DNA from: Gliomastix tumulicola
Lineage: Eukaryota > Ascomycota > Sordariomycetes > Hypocreales > Bionectriaceae
Length of the DNA: 64,000 nucleotides
Direction: 5' to 3'
NCBI GenBank assembly: GCA_001599755.1
Contig: BCHX01000008.1
Coordinates: 1,054,001-1,118,000 of the forward strand
The position numbers were made by a program, and so were the translations under genes. How positions within the stretch are numbered: the stretch's first letter is position 1; the number at the start of each line of letters is the position of its first letter. The notes beneath the pieces are model-generated. The model was not told the origin of the DNA. It saw only the letters and a list, made by a program, of their open reading frames with translations, and made no database searches. Below are positions 35,821 through 47,292 of this stretch, one piece after another.

Positions 35821-37068
35821 TCATACTGTGCTCTGGTACTCCTTCTCCTCTGCGACCAGGGGCATCGACAGTCCCTGCTCCACGTCGATCATGCCCTGCC
35901 GCCTCATGTGCCTGTACAGCCCGGCGGCGCCGTCTCTGTGCTTCGCGTGGCCCTTGCCGATGACGGCGAAGCTGTCGCGCATCCAGAGCTCGTAGTAGGC
36001 CGTCGCGAGCAGCGTCGCGGGGATGTTGACGAGCATGCCGATGGGCGCGTAGCCCATGTTGGTGAAGGCCTCGCCGCCGAAGAAGATGGCGGCCACGAGA
36101 CGCGTGCCGAGGTCCCTGGCGAGGTTCGTGCTGAGCGTCTGGCTGCCGAAGCCCCAGATCATGCCCGCGTACGCGAGGCCGATGACGAACGGGATGGCCG
36201 CGGGCACCATGAAGGGGTTCGCCGGGTCGAGGGCCGCCCAGATGGCGAGGCCGATGAGCGCGTCCGCGAAGAACTCGACGGCGAAGACGTGGCCCATGTT
36301 CTGGTCGGCGTGCGGCATGGAGCAGAGGATCGACGCCGGGGCGCCGCCGCCGACGAGCGAGCGCCCTTCCTCGCGGAACTGCGCGCTGACCTCCTGGATC
36401 TTGGGCCAGTAGCAGGCCATGAGCAGCATGCCCGCGACGAAGGCGCCGATGATCTGGCTGATGATGTAGCGCGGGACCTTGCGCCAGGGGAAGTCCTGCC
36501 AGATGGCCATGGCGAGCGTGATGGCCGGGTTGAAGTGCCCGCCCGAGACGGGCGCGCAGGAGACGATGGCGACCGCGACGCCGACGCCAAACGCCCAGCC
36601 GATCTGGAAGATGCTGCCGTAGGGCGCGACGCCGTACTTGTCGCCGTGGTGCAGGGTGAAGCTGGCGATGGACGAGATGCCGCAGAGCACGAAGATGAAG
36701 ACGCCCGTGGCCTCGGCGACGCACTCGCGCAGCCACGAGGGGCGGCGGGCCTCGAGGTCGAGGCGGCGCTGCGAGACGGGCTTGAAGGGCGGCTCGTGGT
36801 CGGTGAGGTACTGGGATGCTGCGGCCTGGATGTCCATGTCGATCTCATCGTGGTGGTGCAGCGGATCGTGCGCGAAGAAACCGCTACTGTGTGAGTGGCT
36901 GCCAATGAGCGGCGCGAGCGTGTGGGAGCTGCTCGCGCGGGACGTCCATTTCATGTGCAGGTCGTGCGTCGAGTCGGAGGGTGTGGATGGAGGGGGAGGC
37001 GCCTGGTGCACGAATGTGTGTGCACTCGCTGGTGCAGAGGGTAGGGGGGAGAGTGGTGAGGAGAGCAT
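35821..37068 (-). CDS. Aquaglyceroporin (MIP family)
   Basis: Plasma-membrane or intracellular channel for water/glycerol, 415 aa in one exon. A long soluble N-terminus (about 1-112) rich in Ser, Pro and His precedes six membrane segments. The first pore loop is canonical, GGHFNPAIT (Asn about 180). The second is STNLARDLGTR (about 313), with Leu in place of the Pro of the usual NPA. Yeast Fps1 is a known case of an NLA second motif, and similar changes occur in other fungal aquaglyceroporins, so the channel is probably functional. The C-terminal tail is about 60 residues. The first in-frame ATG was used; one at residue 39 would remove part of the tail domain. Confidence 0.93.
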   Translation of the reverse strand: MLSSPLSPLPSAPASAHTFVHQAPPPPSTPSDSTHDLHMKWTSRASSSHTLAPLIGSHSHSSGFFAHDPLHHHDEIDMDIQAAASQYLTDHEPPFKPVSQRRLDLEARRPSWLRECVAEATGVFIFVLCGISSIASFTLHHGDKYGVAPYGSIFQIGWAFGVGVAVAIVSCAPVSGGHFNPAITLAMAIWQDFPWRKVPRYIISQIIGAFVAGMLLMACYWPKIQEVSAQFREEGRSLVGGGAPASILCSMPHADQNMGHVFAVEFFADALIGLAIWAALDPANPFMVPAAIPFVIGLAYAGMIWGFGSQTLSTNLARDLGTRLVAAIFFGGEAFTNMGYAPIGMLVNIPATLLATAYYELWMRDSFAVIGKGHAKHRDGAAGLYRHMRRQGMIDVEQGLSMPLVAEEKEYQSTV

Positions 37069-38142
37069 CGTGGGCTTGGGGGTGCTTGGATGCCGCTGTG
37101 GCCTGAAGCCTGGAATAAATGAATCCTCAGGAAGCGAAGATGTAGCTGTATGTGTCTATTGACTCTATTGTCTATGGGGAGAGAAGAGGCATTCCGAGAT
37201 AAAAGACGGCCGTCCCAAAGCCCTTTTATCCCCCCCCTTTTCGCGACGATTCCATCGCGGACAACAAGGACCTGCCCGACGCTGTCGCCATTCTTTCGGT
37301 CGTATTCGCGGCCAGAGCCAAGCACACATCACGGCACTCTCCCACGGCACCCTGCGCGCGCCTCAGCCACAATGTCATCCCTATCGGGCGGGAATCACAC
37401 GCAAGGGACAGAGCCCGGAAACAGACGCAATGGAGCTTTAGGGGACCACCGGGTATGCTTAATGCTTAACTGAGAAATCCCCCCGGGGGACGAGAACAAA
37501 AATCGTACGAACATTGCATAGCGGGCCGCTATTCCTACTGTCCACACACGCTTCTGGCCCCCTGGCGAACCCCGTCGCTGCGGGCGGTTTGGCAGGTCTA
37601 GAACCTGCTGGAGCAACCCCCCCTGTTCTGCACTATCAGACTCGGTTGCCGCCGACGGCCGTGGCGTGAGTTGGGCATGGAGGATCCCTGCGGGCTGCTT
37701 TAGGATTCCGTCGGGGGAACTGATTGGTGATTGTGCGTGGCTTTGGCTCTCTTTTTTCTTCTTCGTATCGGGGCACATGTGTTGGCGTCTGTCTTTTCTT
37801 GTCCGTACGGTTGTTATCTCTGCCACTGGGATTGCATTTGATCATGTTACGCCGCTTCACCGCCTCCAAATACAGTGTCAGATTGGCAAATGTCTCCTGC
37901 TTATGACACCCTCCCTGCTCTACCTGGGTCCATTCTAGCACAGCACAGCCATTGCTGCCATGTGTGCAATGTGGCGCGCGACACACACAAGTGATGGGGT
38001 GAGTTCTCTCTGAAAAGGCCCTTCTCACGACAGTTGTTAGGCCCCCCAAGGCCAAGTCAAACGACCCAACGACGGTGCCAGCACTCCGATCTCGATCCTG
38101 CCAGCTTGATTCTTGGCTCACCGGCCCTCCCACGTCATGCGC
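37069..38142. other. Intergenic
   Basis: About 1.07 kb upstream of the aquaporin gene and downstream of the GH105 gene. No gene or clear motif recognised. Confidence 0.6.
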
Positions 38143-39398
38143 CTATGTGGCGTCGCTCCGAATCTCGAACTCGAATGCGGCGCGCATGAAAGGCCCCGAG
38201 CCATTCTGGTCATTTGACACCCTGGGCCGACCGATATAGTACTGCCCAACGCATTAGCATCCTCACTTATCAATTGGTTAATGGAAGGGCCCAACTCACC
38301 TCGTAATCGACCACACCACTGAGACCGCTCTCCGCAGACGTCGTGTTGTAAGTCAGTCTCCCCCCGTCTTCCTCCACCACGAAGTTCCTCACCAGACTCT
38401 CATACGCATCCACCGAGTCCTCCACGTACTCCCTCCCGAGGATCCCCACGCGCACGCCCGCCAGGATCCCCCAGCTGAACATGGCCGACGCGCTGCTCTC
38501 GACAAAGTTGCCCTCCGCGCCCGCGTACGGATCCTCCATGACCTGCCACCAGCTACCCGTCTCCGGGTCGCGTGCCTGCGCGAGCGCGTCCGCGAGCTGC
38601 GTGTAGTAGGACTCCAACCGGTAGTAGCCCTCGTGCTGCTGCGGGAAGAAGGACAGAACCTCGAGGAGGGCCATGAAGTACCAGCCGACGGCGCGGCCCC
38701 AGACGTTGGGCGACTTGCCTGTCTCCGGGTCGGCCCAGGCCGCGTCGCCGTCGACCCAGCCGTGGACGAAGAGGTTGGAGGGCTCGTGGCGGGCGTGCGT
38801 CTCGATGAGGTCGAAGTGGTTGATGATGTCGTCCCAGGCGGTCTGGTTGTCCGGGTCGAAGCGCTGCGTCCACTGGGCGTAGAAGGGCTGGACCATGAAG
38901 AGGCCGTCGAGCCAGACCTGGTTCCTGAAGAACATTTGATGCCTTGTGTGTATACAAATCAGCTGACGATATTCTATAGCAGGGACAAGCCGCGCCTTAC
39001 CAGAATGCCCCGGATGGCGTTCGCGGATACGAGTCGAGCATGCCTCTGATCACGTCCGACGCCAGCCTATACTTCTCCTCGCCGGTCTCGTCGTACAGGT
39101 ACAGGAAGTTGTTGCCGATGCGATACTCATCGAGGACATAGCGGGAGTAATTCCAGTTGTTGATGCTGCCGTCTTCGAGGACGACGTGCTCGTCGATCTG
39201 GCTCTTGACCCAGTCGAAGTACTTTGCATCACCGGTGAGCTGATAGGCCCGTTGAATGCCGTCATAGAGCACGGCGTTTTTGTACCCGCCGTTCGGACTG
39301 ACGCCGTCTTCGATGAATGTGTCAGCGAGGCTTGTGAGGTTAGAGGCCATCACAGCGGCGGCTGCGGCACCGACGGTGATGAGCATAGACGACCACAT
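38143..39398 (-). CDS. GH105 unsaturated glucuronyl/rhamnogalacturonyl hydrolase
   Basis: Six-hairpin glycosidase of 379 aa, glycoside hydrolase family 105, which removes unsaturated uronic acid from the ends of pectin (rhamnogalacturonan) fragments. Exons (reverse): 39398-39001, 38942-38300 and 38241-38143. The first acceptor is AAG, the only one nearby that avoids a stop; it yields GAFWHQMFFRNQVWLDGLFM, a family motif. Other conserved segments are NVWGRAVGWYFMALLEVLSFFP and ESSASAMFSWGILAGVRVGIL. The last exon gives YYIGRPRVSNDQNGSGPFMRAAFEFE, the typical C-terminus. A hydrophobic N-terminus (MWSSMLITVGAAAAAVMA) suggests secretion. Confidence 0.92.
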
Positions 39399-40301
39399 GA
39401 TGATTTGCTACAGCGATGTTTTGCATTTGTTCAATCGAGCATTCCCATCTTCGATACTTCGCGGGGAAAGTCGATCTTATACCTGTCAAAGCATCACCCT
39501 CCCTTTTCCTCCGGTCCTCCGCAGTGACCGTAACCGACCTTCCCCGACTGCTACATTGCCCTCCCGTCTCTAGATGCGGAGTAGAGCCCGTATCTGCACC
39601 ATGTTGTCATGCCTGAGGGGGTTTCGTGAGGGGAATTTAGTAATTCCACGGCTAATGTCGTTGCATTCGCTTCGCTTAGCGACGCATTTCTAGATGCGGA
39701 GTGGGAAATATGCCGAAAAATGCACCGACCAAGGACCAGCCAAGGCAACGTTAATCTACAATATTTTCTATAACAGTCCGACACTCCGATGTATTTGAGA
39801 GCAGCAACTAACCGCCGGAAGGACCGTCTTGGAAATGGCCCCCAAGTTGATGGGGGAAGGAACAGCTTTCCATCTGGCGCTACGATGCCACCGTCTGGCC
39901 AGTCATTCATTCCCGCTAGCCAGCATGGCAGATCAAATGACGTTTTATTGCCCCTGGCCCCCAGGCTGGTGATCTACGCCGCACGCTCATGTGACCTGTG
40001 CCGCTCACTTGCCAGGGGCCCTGAAATGAAGCTTAGAGTGCCTTATCAGTCCGTGCCGCCAGCTAGACCAAGGCGGAGTCGGCACTGCCACGATCCGCCT
40101 GGCACAAGCCCGTGCCGCCTCCGTCATTGCGTTCTCCACTGAGGTCCGGGTCCGGCCTTCATAAGGAGCAGCCACGGCCGTCTCAGTCCGGGCTTGAATG
40201 AGACATTGGACTATTATCTGAACACTGAACAGAACCAAGTCATAACCCAAGCCATAACCCAGACCATCACTTCTACCATCACACACGACACACCCAGACA
40301 G
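39399..40301. other. Divergent upstream region of GH105 and coiled-coil genes
   Basis: No gene recognised. A short direct repeat (CATAACCCA-type units near 40240-40262) lies in the probable leader of the coiled-coil gene. Confidence 0.55.
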
Positions 40302-41357
40302 ATGTCCACCATCCTCGACGCCATCCAAGAAGCCTCAGGCCGCAACGCCGACCTCCTCGGCAAACTCGCCGAGACGGACGCCGCCGCCGCGGGTCTCCCC
40401 TCCCAGACCAGCCTCGTCTCGGACCTCAAGCGGCAGATCACCGCCAACGAGGTCAACCTCAAGCGCCTCGACCGCAAGCGCCAGTCCGAGCTCGCCGACC
40501 ACGAGAAGTACCGCGACAGTAACGTCCGCCGCTTCCTGTTCCGGGCCACGGGCCAGTCGGACAAGTTTGCGGAGCGCGCCGAGAAGGAGCAGAAGGAGTA
40601 CTATGATGTCTTGCAAGAGCAGCACGAGAAGACGGTAGTCAACAATGGGCTGAAGACGCAGCTCGAGGAGGCGGAGAAGGTAAAGGCGGAGATGGAGGTT
40701 GCGGATGCGCTGCATAGGGAGGCGCAGAGCGAGCTGGAGAATCTGTATAATTCCATCTTCTCCGGGGAGACGCCGAGGTTTCCCGAGGAGGATGCACTGG
40801 AGGAGGAGAGCAATGCGGCGCTGCAGCAGTACCACGACGTGCGCGTGCGGTGGGAGGAGGAGGGCAGAGTTGTGGCTGCGCTGAACCAGGCCAGGGAGAC
40901 GGTCAAGGTGTCCCTTGATCACATGGACGACGCTCGGAGCGCCTCACGCATGGATATGATGGGCTTTGACGGCATCGCCGACGCCATGGAACGCAGCAGT
41001 CTGGCCAAGGCCGAGGTGTCCTATCGTGAGGCCAAGAGCCTAGCCGCGCAGGCCGGATACACGGACCTGCCCGACGTCAACATCAACCACGGGCACTTCT
41101 TCCGCGACGTCTTCTTCGACAACATCTTCACCGATATGCAGTTCCATGAGGAGATCAAGCGTGGCCAGATGGAGATGCAGAAGTTTGCCGACGCGTTGAC
41201 GCAGAGGATGACGAGGTCACGGGACAGGCAGGCGGCTGCGGGCGATGAGCTGAAGGAGATGGAGGGGAAGCTGGAGGACGCGAGGAAACGACTCCAGGAC
41301 AAGAGGGCGGAGCTCTTCCAGCAATTTGCCGAGAAGAAAGACCGGGCGAACCTATAA
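40302..41357 (+). CDS. Coiled-coil protein of unknown function
   Basis: Unrecognised protein of 351 aa, one exon. I start at the ATG at 40302; an in-frame ATG at 40194 would add 36 residues of low-complexity Thr/Gln/Ile that reads like leader sequence. Residues about 40-235 are heptad-like and strongly charged (Glu, Lys, Arg, Gln), predicting coiled coil. An aromatic block follows (INHGHFFRDVFFDNIFTDMQFHEEIKRG, about 265-292) and then a second coiled-coil segment to the C-terminus. No signal peptide or membrane segment. It could be a scaffold or a stress- or incompatibility-related protein, but nothing in the sequence decides. Confidence 0.8.
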   Translation: MSTILDAIQEASGRNADLLGKLAETDAAAAGLPSQTSLVSDLKRQITANEVNLKRLDRKRQSELADHEKYRDSNVRRFLFRATGQSDKFAERAEKEQKEYYDVLQEQHEKTVVNNGLKTQLEEAEKVKAEMEVADALHREAQSELENLYNSIFSGETPRFPEEDALEEESNAALQQYHDVRVRWEEEGRVVAALNQARETVKVSLDHMDDARSASRMDMMGFDGIADAMERSSLAKAEVSYREAKSLAAQAGYTDLPDVNINHGHFFRDVFFDNIFTDMQFHEEIKRGQMEMQKFADALTQRMTRSRDRQAAAGDELKEMEGKLEDARKRLQDKRAELFQQFAEKKDRANL

Positions 41358-42133
41358 TGACGAAGGGGCAAATGTCCTACGGCGGATCTAGCCGCAGGGT
41401 AAAGCACACTGGGCGAGAATAGTTGAGCCTGCAGCTTCATGTATTTGTATACTGTACGAAGAGGTCACGAGTCAGAGGCCGTTGGATTTCTGTCGATTTT
41501 GGATTATTTGTCACGCCAAGTTAACGACCTTCTACATTTGATACCTCAGTCAGTCTTTTCATCTAGCTTGAATCCTCGGATTACACGCGAACCTCGGCTT
41601 GGCAATGTGCAAACGTTTGGCGGTCCCAGTTCGATTCAGGGTGACACCTTTACATTCTCCCCTTGTCTGATGCGTCGCGCCTCCTGATGCGGCGGTGCGC
41701 CGCGGCTTGCGATCTACATCGCCGTGAGGTGATGACGCCTCCCTCTGCATTAAGAAGATGGGATGCCTAGGACTACACGCTCAGGAGGATGAACAATGCT
41801 CTACCCGTATGCGAGAGCTTTGCGATAGCGAGAGTGGGTCAACCTCGGCAGCCTACAATTCAGGGCAGTTCGTCAGCTCAATGCCGCGGACGGCGGCACT
41901 AGCGTGGATGATTCATAATGTGCTCAGAGTGAGCTTTCCTTCATGCCCGAGACTCCGTAAAATGGCGGAGGTGTCCCGGCGTAAAAGCCAGGTTTATGCT
42001 TCCCTAACTCCGACTCCAACGCCAGCTATAAGTTCAACGGCCGCTCCTTGTGTGATACGGTTGTTGTTATAAAGTCATTGACACTGAAGTCCTCCTCTTG
42101 TTACAAAGAATACGGTTGTTATATAACACACTT
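41358..42133. other. Intergenic
   Basis: Nothing recognised between the coiled-coil and GFA-family genes. Confidence 0.6.
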
Positions 42134-42741
42134 ATGGCTACCATCGCTCTGGACAGCCCAATCACGGGCCACTGCAATTGTGGCGGCATCACCGTCGACC
42201 TCAACGCCGGGCAGGGCCTTGTGTCCTCTGCTTGTCACTGGTATGAGGCCTCCTTCTGTTCTATGAATCGGAGCTACTAACGCGATGAGTCTCCAGTCTG
42301 AATTGTCGCCGTGGAGGAGGTGCCTACTCTGTCAACTACCTCCTTGGCGAGAGCGATCCTGTCATCAAGGATCCAAATGGCTATCTGAAGGGCTACGATG
42401 ACAGCGAAACCGCTAGCGGCAATCAGATCAAGGTGAGGACATCATACTCCTCTAGTACCGTTTCCGTGCTAAGTTCTGTGTCCTTTGATAGCGTAACTTC
42501 TGCGGCAACTGTGGCAGGTAAGACACCACCCCCCAGACATTGCCAACCGAAGCCGGCCTAACATTACAACTACAACAGCCCAATTTTCAGTGCCAGTCCC
42601 GTCTTGTTTCCCGGGATGATATTCCTCAAGGCTAGCCTCTTTGATCACATTGAGCAGCCGTCCCTCGAGATCTTCACTCGTCGACGCGAGCTTTGGCAGG
42701 CGCCGCTTCGAGGCGCTCATGGCCTGGAGGGCGGGGCATAG
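42134..42741 (+). CDS. GFA/CENP-V family zinc protein
   Basis: Small zinc-binding protein of 143 aa, family of glutathione-dependent formaldehyde-activating enzyme (GFA). Exons 42134-42240, 42297-42432, 42492-42517 and 42579-42741; exon 3 is only 26 nt. The zinc ligands are assembled across exons: GHCNCGG, ACHCLNCRRGGGAYS and NFCGNCGSPIF. The family's beta-tent fold fits the length. Many fungal members have no proven GFA activity, so the reaction (S-hydroxymethylglutathione formation or another small-thiol reaction) is only a family-level guess. An in-frame upstream ATG at 42098 also exists. Confidence 0.9.
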
Positions 42742-43372
42742 ACTTGCATCCAGTGTGAGCCATGTATCGAAGGAAGATTAATGTTGTTATAACGCTGTTC
42801 AGTGGATGTCGAATCAAATATTATATCTCTTTGCTTGAGGTAGTTGGAGTCTGGTGCATGTTAGGTTCCCTTCCCTCTAGACATGTCACCGTTCTTGATA
42901 TCCTTCGTCCGACGTTATTCGATGGGCCAACTAGTCCACTTCATAAGCGTGAAGCTGCTACTCCCAGGATGATAAGGTGTTATGTAACACTAGCTGCTTA
43001 GACGTTTTATCTTTACATATCCACCCTGTTTGTGATTATCACTTAGTGAAGAAGGTTGATGGAACAAGTTGGATCGAACCTAGAAAACACCAGTACACAT
43101 TGATAATACTGGGATATTGTTCCAGTGATGCAACTCCTCCCAGACCTGGGATGATCGAGGGACAGGAGAAATGACACAAACTCACACATCGGCACCTACA
43201 CTATAGACTCTAGTGACATACTTCTGTAATGGAATATATACGCACAACTGCCTCTGACAAAGGAGGGATGCCTGACCCTGTCTACTCACCCATTGTCACT
43301 CACTGTTGAGTCAGACCTACATCATCAAGAGACAAGGATACAATCAAACTAGCACAAGCTATTAAACAGAAA
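42742..43372. other. Intergenic
   Basis: No gene recognised; moderately AT-rich. Confidence 0.6.
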
Positions 43373-44025
43373 ATGCCTGCAACGAATTCCTGTGTTGTTT
43401 GCATCCAAAGGCTCAGGCATGGCGCCTATCTCCAGCTTCCCTGCGGCCATACCTACTGCTACCAATGCCTCCGTAATCTGTTCATTGAGGCGCTCAACTT
43501 TGAGGCCAAGTTCCCTCCCAAGTGCTGTCAGAATAAAATCACACCAAGTATCGCTGGCAGTGCTCTAACAAGCGAGCTCCGCAACCTGTACTACGAGAAG
43601 GAGGCCGAGTTCAGCACTCTGAACCGCGTCTACTGCTGCGTCCCCAGGTGTTCGGCTTTCATACCCCCGAAGCACATCCAAGGTCTCCGGGCCGCCTGCC
43701 CAAAATGCGCCGTGTCAACCTGCGCGAGCTGCAAGCAGTGTTCCACGGCCACAACACCCCGTGCCCGCGGGACAGAGCCAGGGAATCCGTCATGAGCGTC
43801 GCGCACGCGCAGGGCTGGAAGCCTTGTTCCCATTGCCATACCGTGGTCGAGCATGCGGAGGGCTGTATTCATATGACGTGCCGCTGCGGACATCAGTTCT
43901 GCTACCGGTGCGGCCGGAAATGGCCCTGCGAGTGCATGAGGGCTGATACCGAGGAGGTTGCGGCCGAGCTGGACCTATGGGGGTGGCATGAACACCTCGA
44001 GGATCCTTTTGAGTTCGACTTCTGA
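43373..44025 (+). pseudogene. RBR (RING-IBR-RING) ubiquitin ligase, frameshifted
   Basis: Two overlapping frames together encode a compact RBR protein. The first (43373-43795) has RING1, CVVCIQRLRHGAYLQLPCGHTYCYQC, and most of the in-between-RING domain up to CPKCAVSTCASCKQC. The second frame carries FHGHNTPCP, the rest of IBR, and RING2-like CSHCHTVVEHAEGCIHMTCRCGHQFCYRCGRKWPCEC, to the stop at 44025. The switch is at about 43739-43743, where one base is missing relative to the open frame. No GT-AG intron fits. As it stands the product ends at residue 140 without RING2, so it cannot form the ubiquitin thioester. A recent inactivating deletion or an assembly error would both explain it. Confidence 0.82.
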
Positions 44026-45302
44026 ATGATTGAATGAGGATGATCGACGCTGCCACTCTGGTCCCTGATCAGTTACTAATACTAGATGCGATAAAGTAAT
44101 TGTAGCTATCAGAGTACAGTCCTGCATGACGAAAGAACAGGTGTCTTTGCACACCTCCATATGTACAAGCCAATGTGATGCTTACAAGTATGAGATACTT
44201 CCATTAAGATACCCACTACTACATCCATCTTCATGAAATAGTCCATACCACGGTTCAGTTAGTTCAATTGTTTCATTTTCGAGTCGAAGAACATGTGATA
44301 TCGAACTACTTTGACCACATCTTCGGGTCGAAGTAGGGTCGTATTCTAAAAGATTTGGAAGTAAAGTACAGAGGGGAGGAATAAGTGTTGGACAGTGTAG
44401 GATATGGGCACTTAGTAGTAGTACATCTCGGGGTATCAGTGTCGGTCGTCACAGCCACTGCGAGGTGGTGACTTCAATGTGGCCAACCCTAGGCGTCCAA
44501 CTACCTAGCCAAAGATGGGTCGCGCGGGCCTTCTGCTGATATTTCCATCCATGAGACCACAGGAACCTGACTGTCAGCCCAGGTTAAAGCGCCAATCCCT
44601 CATTCGGTCCGAGCCAAACACCCATAGCACCCCGTCCAAGCCGGGGAATCGCGGAGCTTTCGGTCAATAGCCACAATGTGGAGTGCCCTCGTGTCTGGCC
44701 AAGAAGGCATGCCAATCCGGGGTTTCACGCCGATCTTCCTCTGGTATTGTCGGCAGTTTTCATGGACCCTGAAGGGCGGTGACTGGCTGGTGGCCAAATG
44801 TCGATGTCATCCAGGATGATATACTCGGCGCAATTCAACGGCTGCTCTCCACTCCGCGGGCTAAAGGTTGCCTCCGCAGGGTTGAAAGACATGCCTCACA
44901 CTGGTGCCAGTGGTACCCCGGAAAGGGAGCTTCCTAGTCTGGACAGGCTCCAGTGCTAATGCAGCAACCAGGACGCAATGCGGCCGGACTCCCCCAGCTT
45001 GCACGAGGAACTAAAGGGAAAATGAGATCCCATTCTTCCTAATTCATCAGCCGGACCCATGCGATACGGCTCGTGTTTATGCAGGTGGGTGTAACGTTGA
45101 CATGGATTCCCTCGGCCTCATCCATCTGATTTGCATGAAACCGGCTCCCTCCCGACATAAGCACCGAAGACTTGCATTGCCGATCCGTGTCATACAGGAC
45201 GCCCTGTGATATATGAACCATGCACCCTGCCACTGGTTTTCTCACGAAGCTCATCCTAACTCATCCCTTCTCGGAACAATAGGTTCGTCACTGCCTATCA
45301 CA
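44026..45302. other. Intergenic
   Basis: About 1.28 kb without recognisable gene between the RBR pseudogene and the GH30 gene. Confidence 0.6.
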
Positions 45303-46827
45303 ATGCTCTTCTCGGCCTTGGTCATTGCCGCCCAGGCACTGGCCGTCTCTGCAGGCAAGCCCGTCTTGACCTCTCGACAGTCTGGTGCCCGAGCATACGC
45401 ATCCAACAGCAACCTCTCCCTCCGACTCACCGAGGTCGATGCCCCTGTCTCGGGCCCTGGTTCTCCTCCGGGGGGCAGCGGTACGTGGGAGCTGTCCATT
45501 GACGACACCCCGGCCGGCCACAAGCAGACAATCCGAGGGTTTGGTGGCACTGTTACCGATGCCACCGTGACGGTCATCAATGCGCTCCCGGCAAACCAGC
45601 GATCGAATCTCCTCAGGGAGCTGCTGACGACTGATGGCGCCAACTTTGCCTTCCTGAGACACACGATCGGCGCGTCGGATCTTTCTGGCCCGCCGGCGTA
45701 CACGTATGACGAAAACAACGGCCAGCCTGACCCGGACATGAACGGCTTCAATCTCGGGGACCGTGGAGTCGCAATGGCCGAGCTGCTGGCGGAGATGAAG
45801 GGGATCAACCCTGATGCCCTCGTTCTCGGCAGCGCTTGGAGTGCGCCAGGCTGGATGAAGGAGAGCCGAGTAAGTTGGGGGTCGAGTAACACAAGGCGAT
45901 CCGATCATGACTGACTAACAATAACCCACACAGCAACTCGTCGGCACAACCGTCGGCAACAACCTCGACTCCCAGTACTACGACGCCTACGCCAAGTACT
46001 TCGTCGAGTACCTCCAGGCCTACGCCAGCCACGGCATCGCCGTCGACGCCATCACCATCCAGAACGAGCCCCTCAACAGCCAAGGTGGGGGCCACGTAAC
46101 CATGTGGCAGGACCAGGACGAGGCGACCCGCGTCACGCAGGACTTTGTCGGCCCGGCCCTGCGCGCGGCAGGGCTGAGCACAGAGATCTGGGCGTACGAC
46201 CACAACACGGACCGGCCCGAGTACGCCGACGCGGTGGTCAGCGGGGCGGGCGAGTTCGTACAGGCGGCCGCGTGGCACTGTTACATCTGGCCCATCGACT
46301 GGACCGTCATCTCCGCTTTCCACGACCGTCACCCGGGCAAGGCGAATCACATGACCGAGTGCTGGACGTCGCCCACCACCAGCTGGCACCAGTCGTCCAG
46401 CAGCACGGTTGGCCCGCTGCAGAACTGGGTCGAGGCGTCGGGTATGTGGACGCTGGGGACGTGGACGGACCGCGGTGATGGCACGTTTGGTCCGTATATC
46501 CCTGGAGGTTGTGCGACGTGCCGCGGCCTGTTCTTGGTGAACGACTCGGCGGGCACGTATGAGTTTACGGTCGACTACTACATGCTGGCTCAGTACTCGC
46601 GCTTCATCCCGCCGGGCGCGATTATTCTCGACGGAGAGGGCAGCTACCAGTGGGAGGACCAGACGGGCATTCAGTCGGTTGCGTCGCTGAACCCGGATGG
46701 GACAAGGTCGGTCGTTATCCAGAGCACGCTGGGCGACGATGTCTATCTCACGCTCAGCACCGCGAGTGGTGAGCAGTGGAGTGGGAATGTCCCCTCCAAC
46801 ACTGTCGTGACTTGGGTCTTGCCGTAG
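45303..46827 (+). CDS. Secreted GH30 glycanase (endo-beta-1,6-galactanase-like)
   Basis: Glycoside hydrolase family 30, 486 aa, exons 45303-45869 and 45934-46827. I choose the ATG at 45303 because MLFSALVIAAQALAVSAG is a clear signal peptide; the in-frame ATG at 45213 would place a hydrophilic stretch before it. Family landmarks: QTIRGFGGTVTDA near the N-terminus, LGSAWSAPGWMKES, acid/base Glu in AITIQNEPL (about 231), nucleophile Glu in HMTECWTSP (about 330), and the C-terminal beta domain with SRFIPPGA and LSTASGEQWSGNVPSNTVVTWVLP. It most resembles fungal endo-beta-1,6-galactanases acting on arabinogalactan side chains, but glucanase activity is possible. Confidence 0.92.
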
Positions 46828-47292
46828 ATTGAAGCTCATGGTTTACAGGGAGGAGTAAATACGAGAGCAGGTCCATCAGTACATACCGTGAATACATACA
46901 AACGTCCATGTCCTCCTGTACTATCTCTACCCGCATAAATGTAGAAAAAAGAGAGTAGTCAAAAGAGCGGACGTGCGATACTAGGACGTGCCTCATTAAC
47001 GACACGTCAACTACTCTACCCTGGGGAAATTTTGTTCTTGGCGTATCGATTGTGAACCGGCTCACGTTTGCTCTCTCACAGATCTAAGGCTTCAGTAGAT
47101 CATAAAACCACGGCCCAGCTAAACGCGTCTTCTCCCTGCATCTGCACACCAACGCAAGAACCTCCTGTCTCGCGTCAACAGTCATCTTTGTACAATTTAC
47201 CACGCATTAGACGATTCGAGGCGATCGCAGCTTTAAAACAATCGCAACGACAGTGCGAGGGCCTCAATCATCTACAAGCGAGCTCAGTCAGC
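46828..47292. other. Intergenic
   Basis: No gene recognised. Confidence 0.6.

Noticed and set aside
31684..39398. Secondary-metabolite cluster around the GMC and PRISE-like genes
   Set aside because: No backbone synthase lies in the interval; aquaporin and GH105 neighbours argue for unrelated genes.
41615..41650. TTCGATT motif resembling a tRNA T loop
   Set aside because: The flanking stem does not pair over five bases and no other tRNA arms are present.
43700..43800. Programmed -1 ribosomal frameshift in the RBR gene
   Set aside because: There is no X-XXY-YYZ slippery heptamer at the junction (sequence around CAG TGT TCC), and no known precedent for such a gene; a one-base deletion is simpler.
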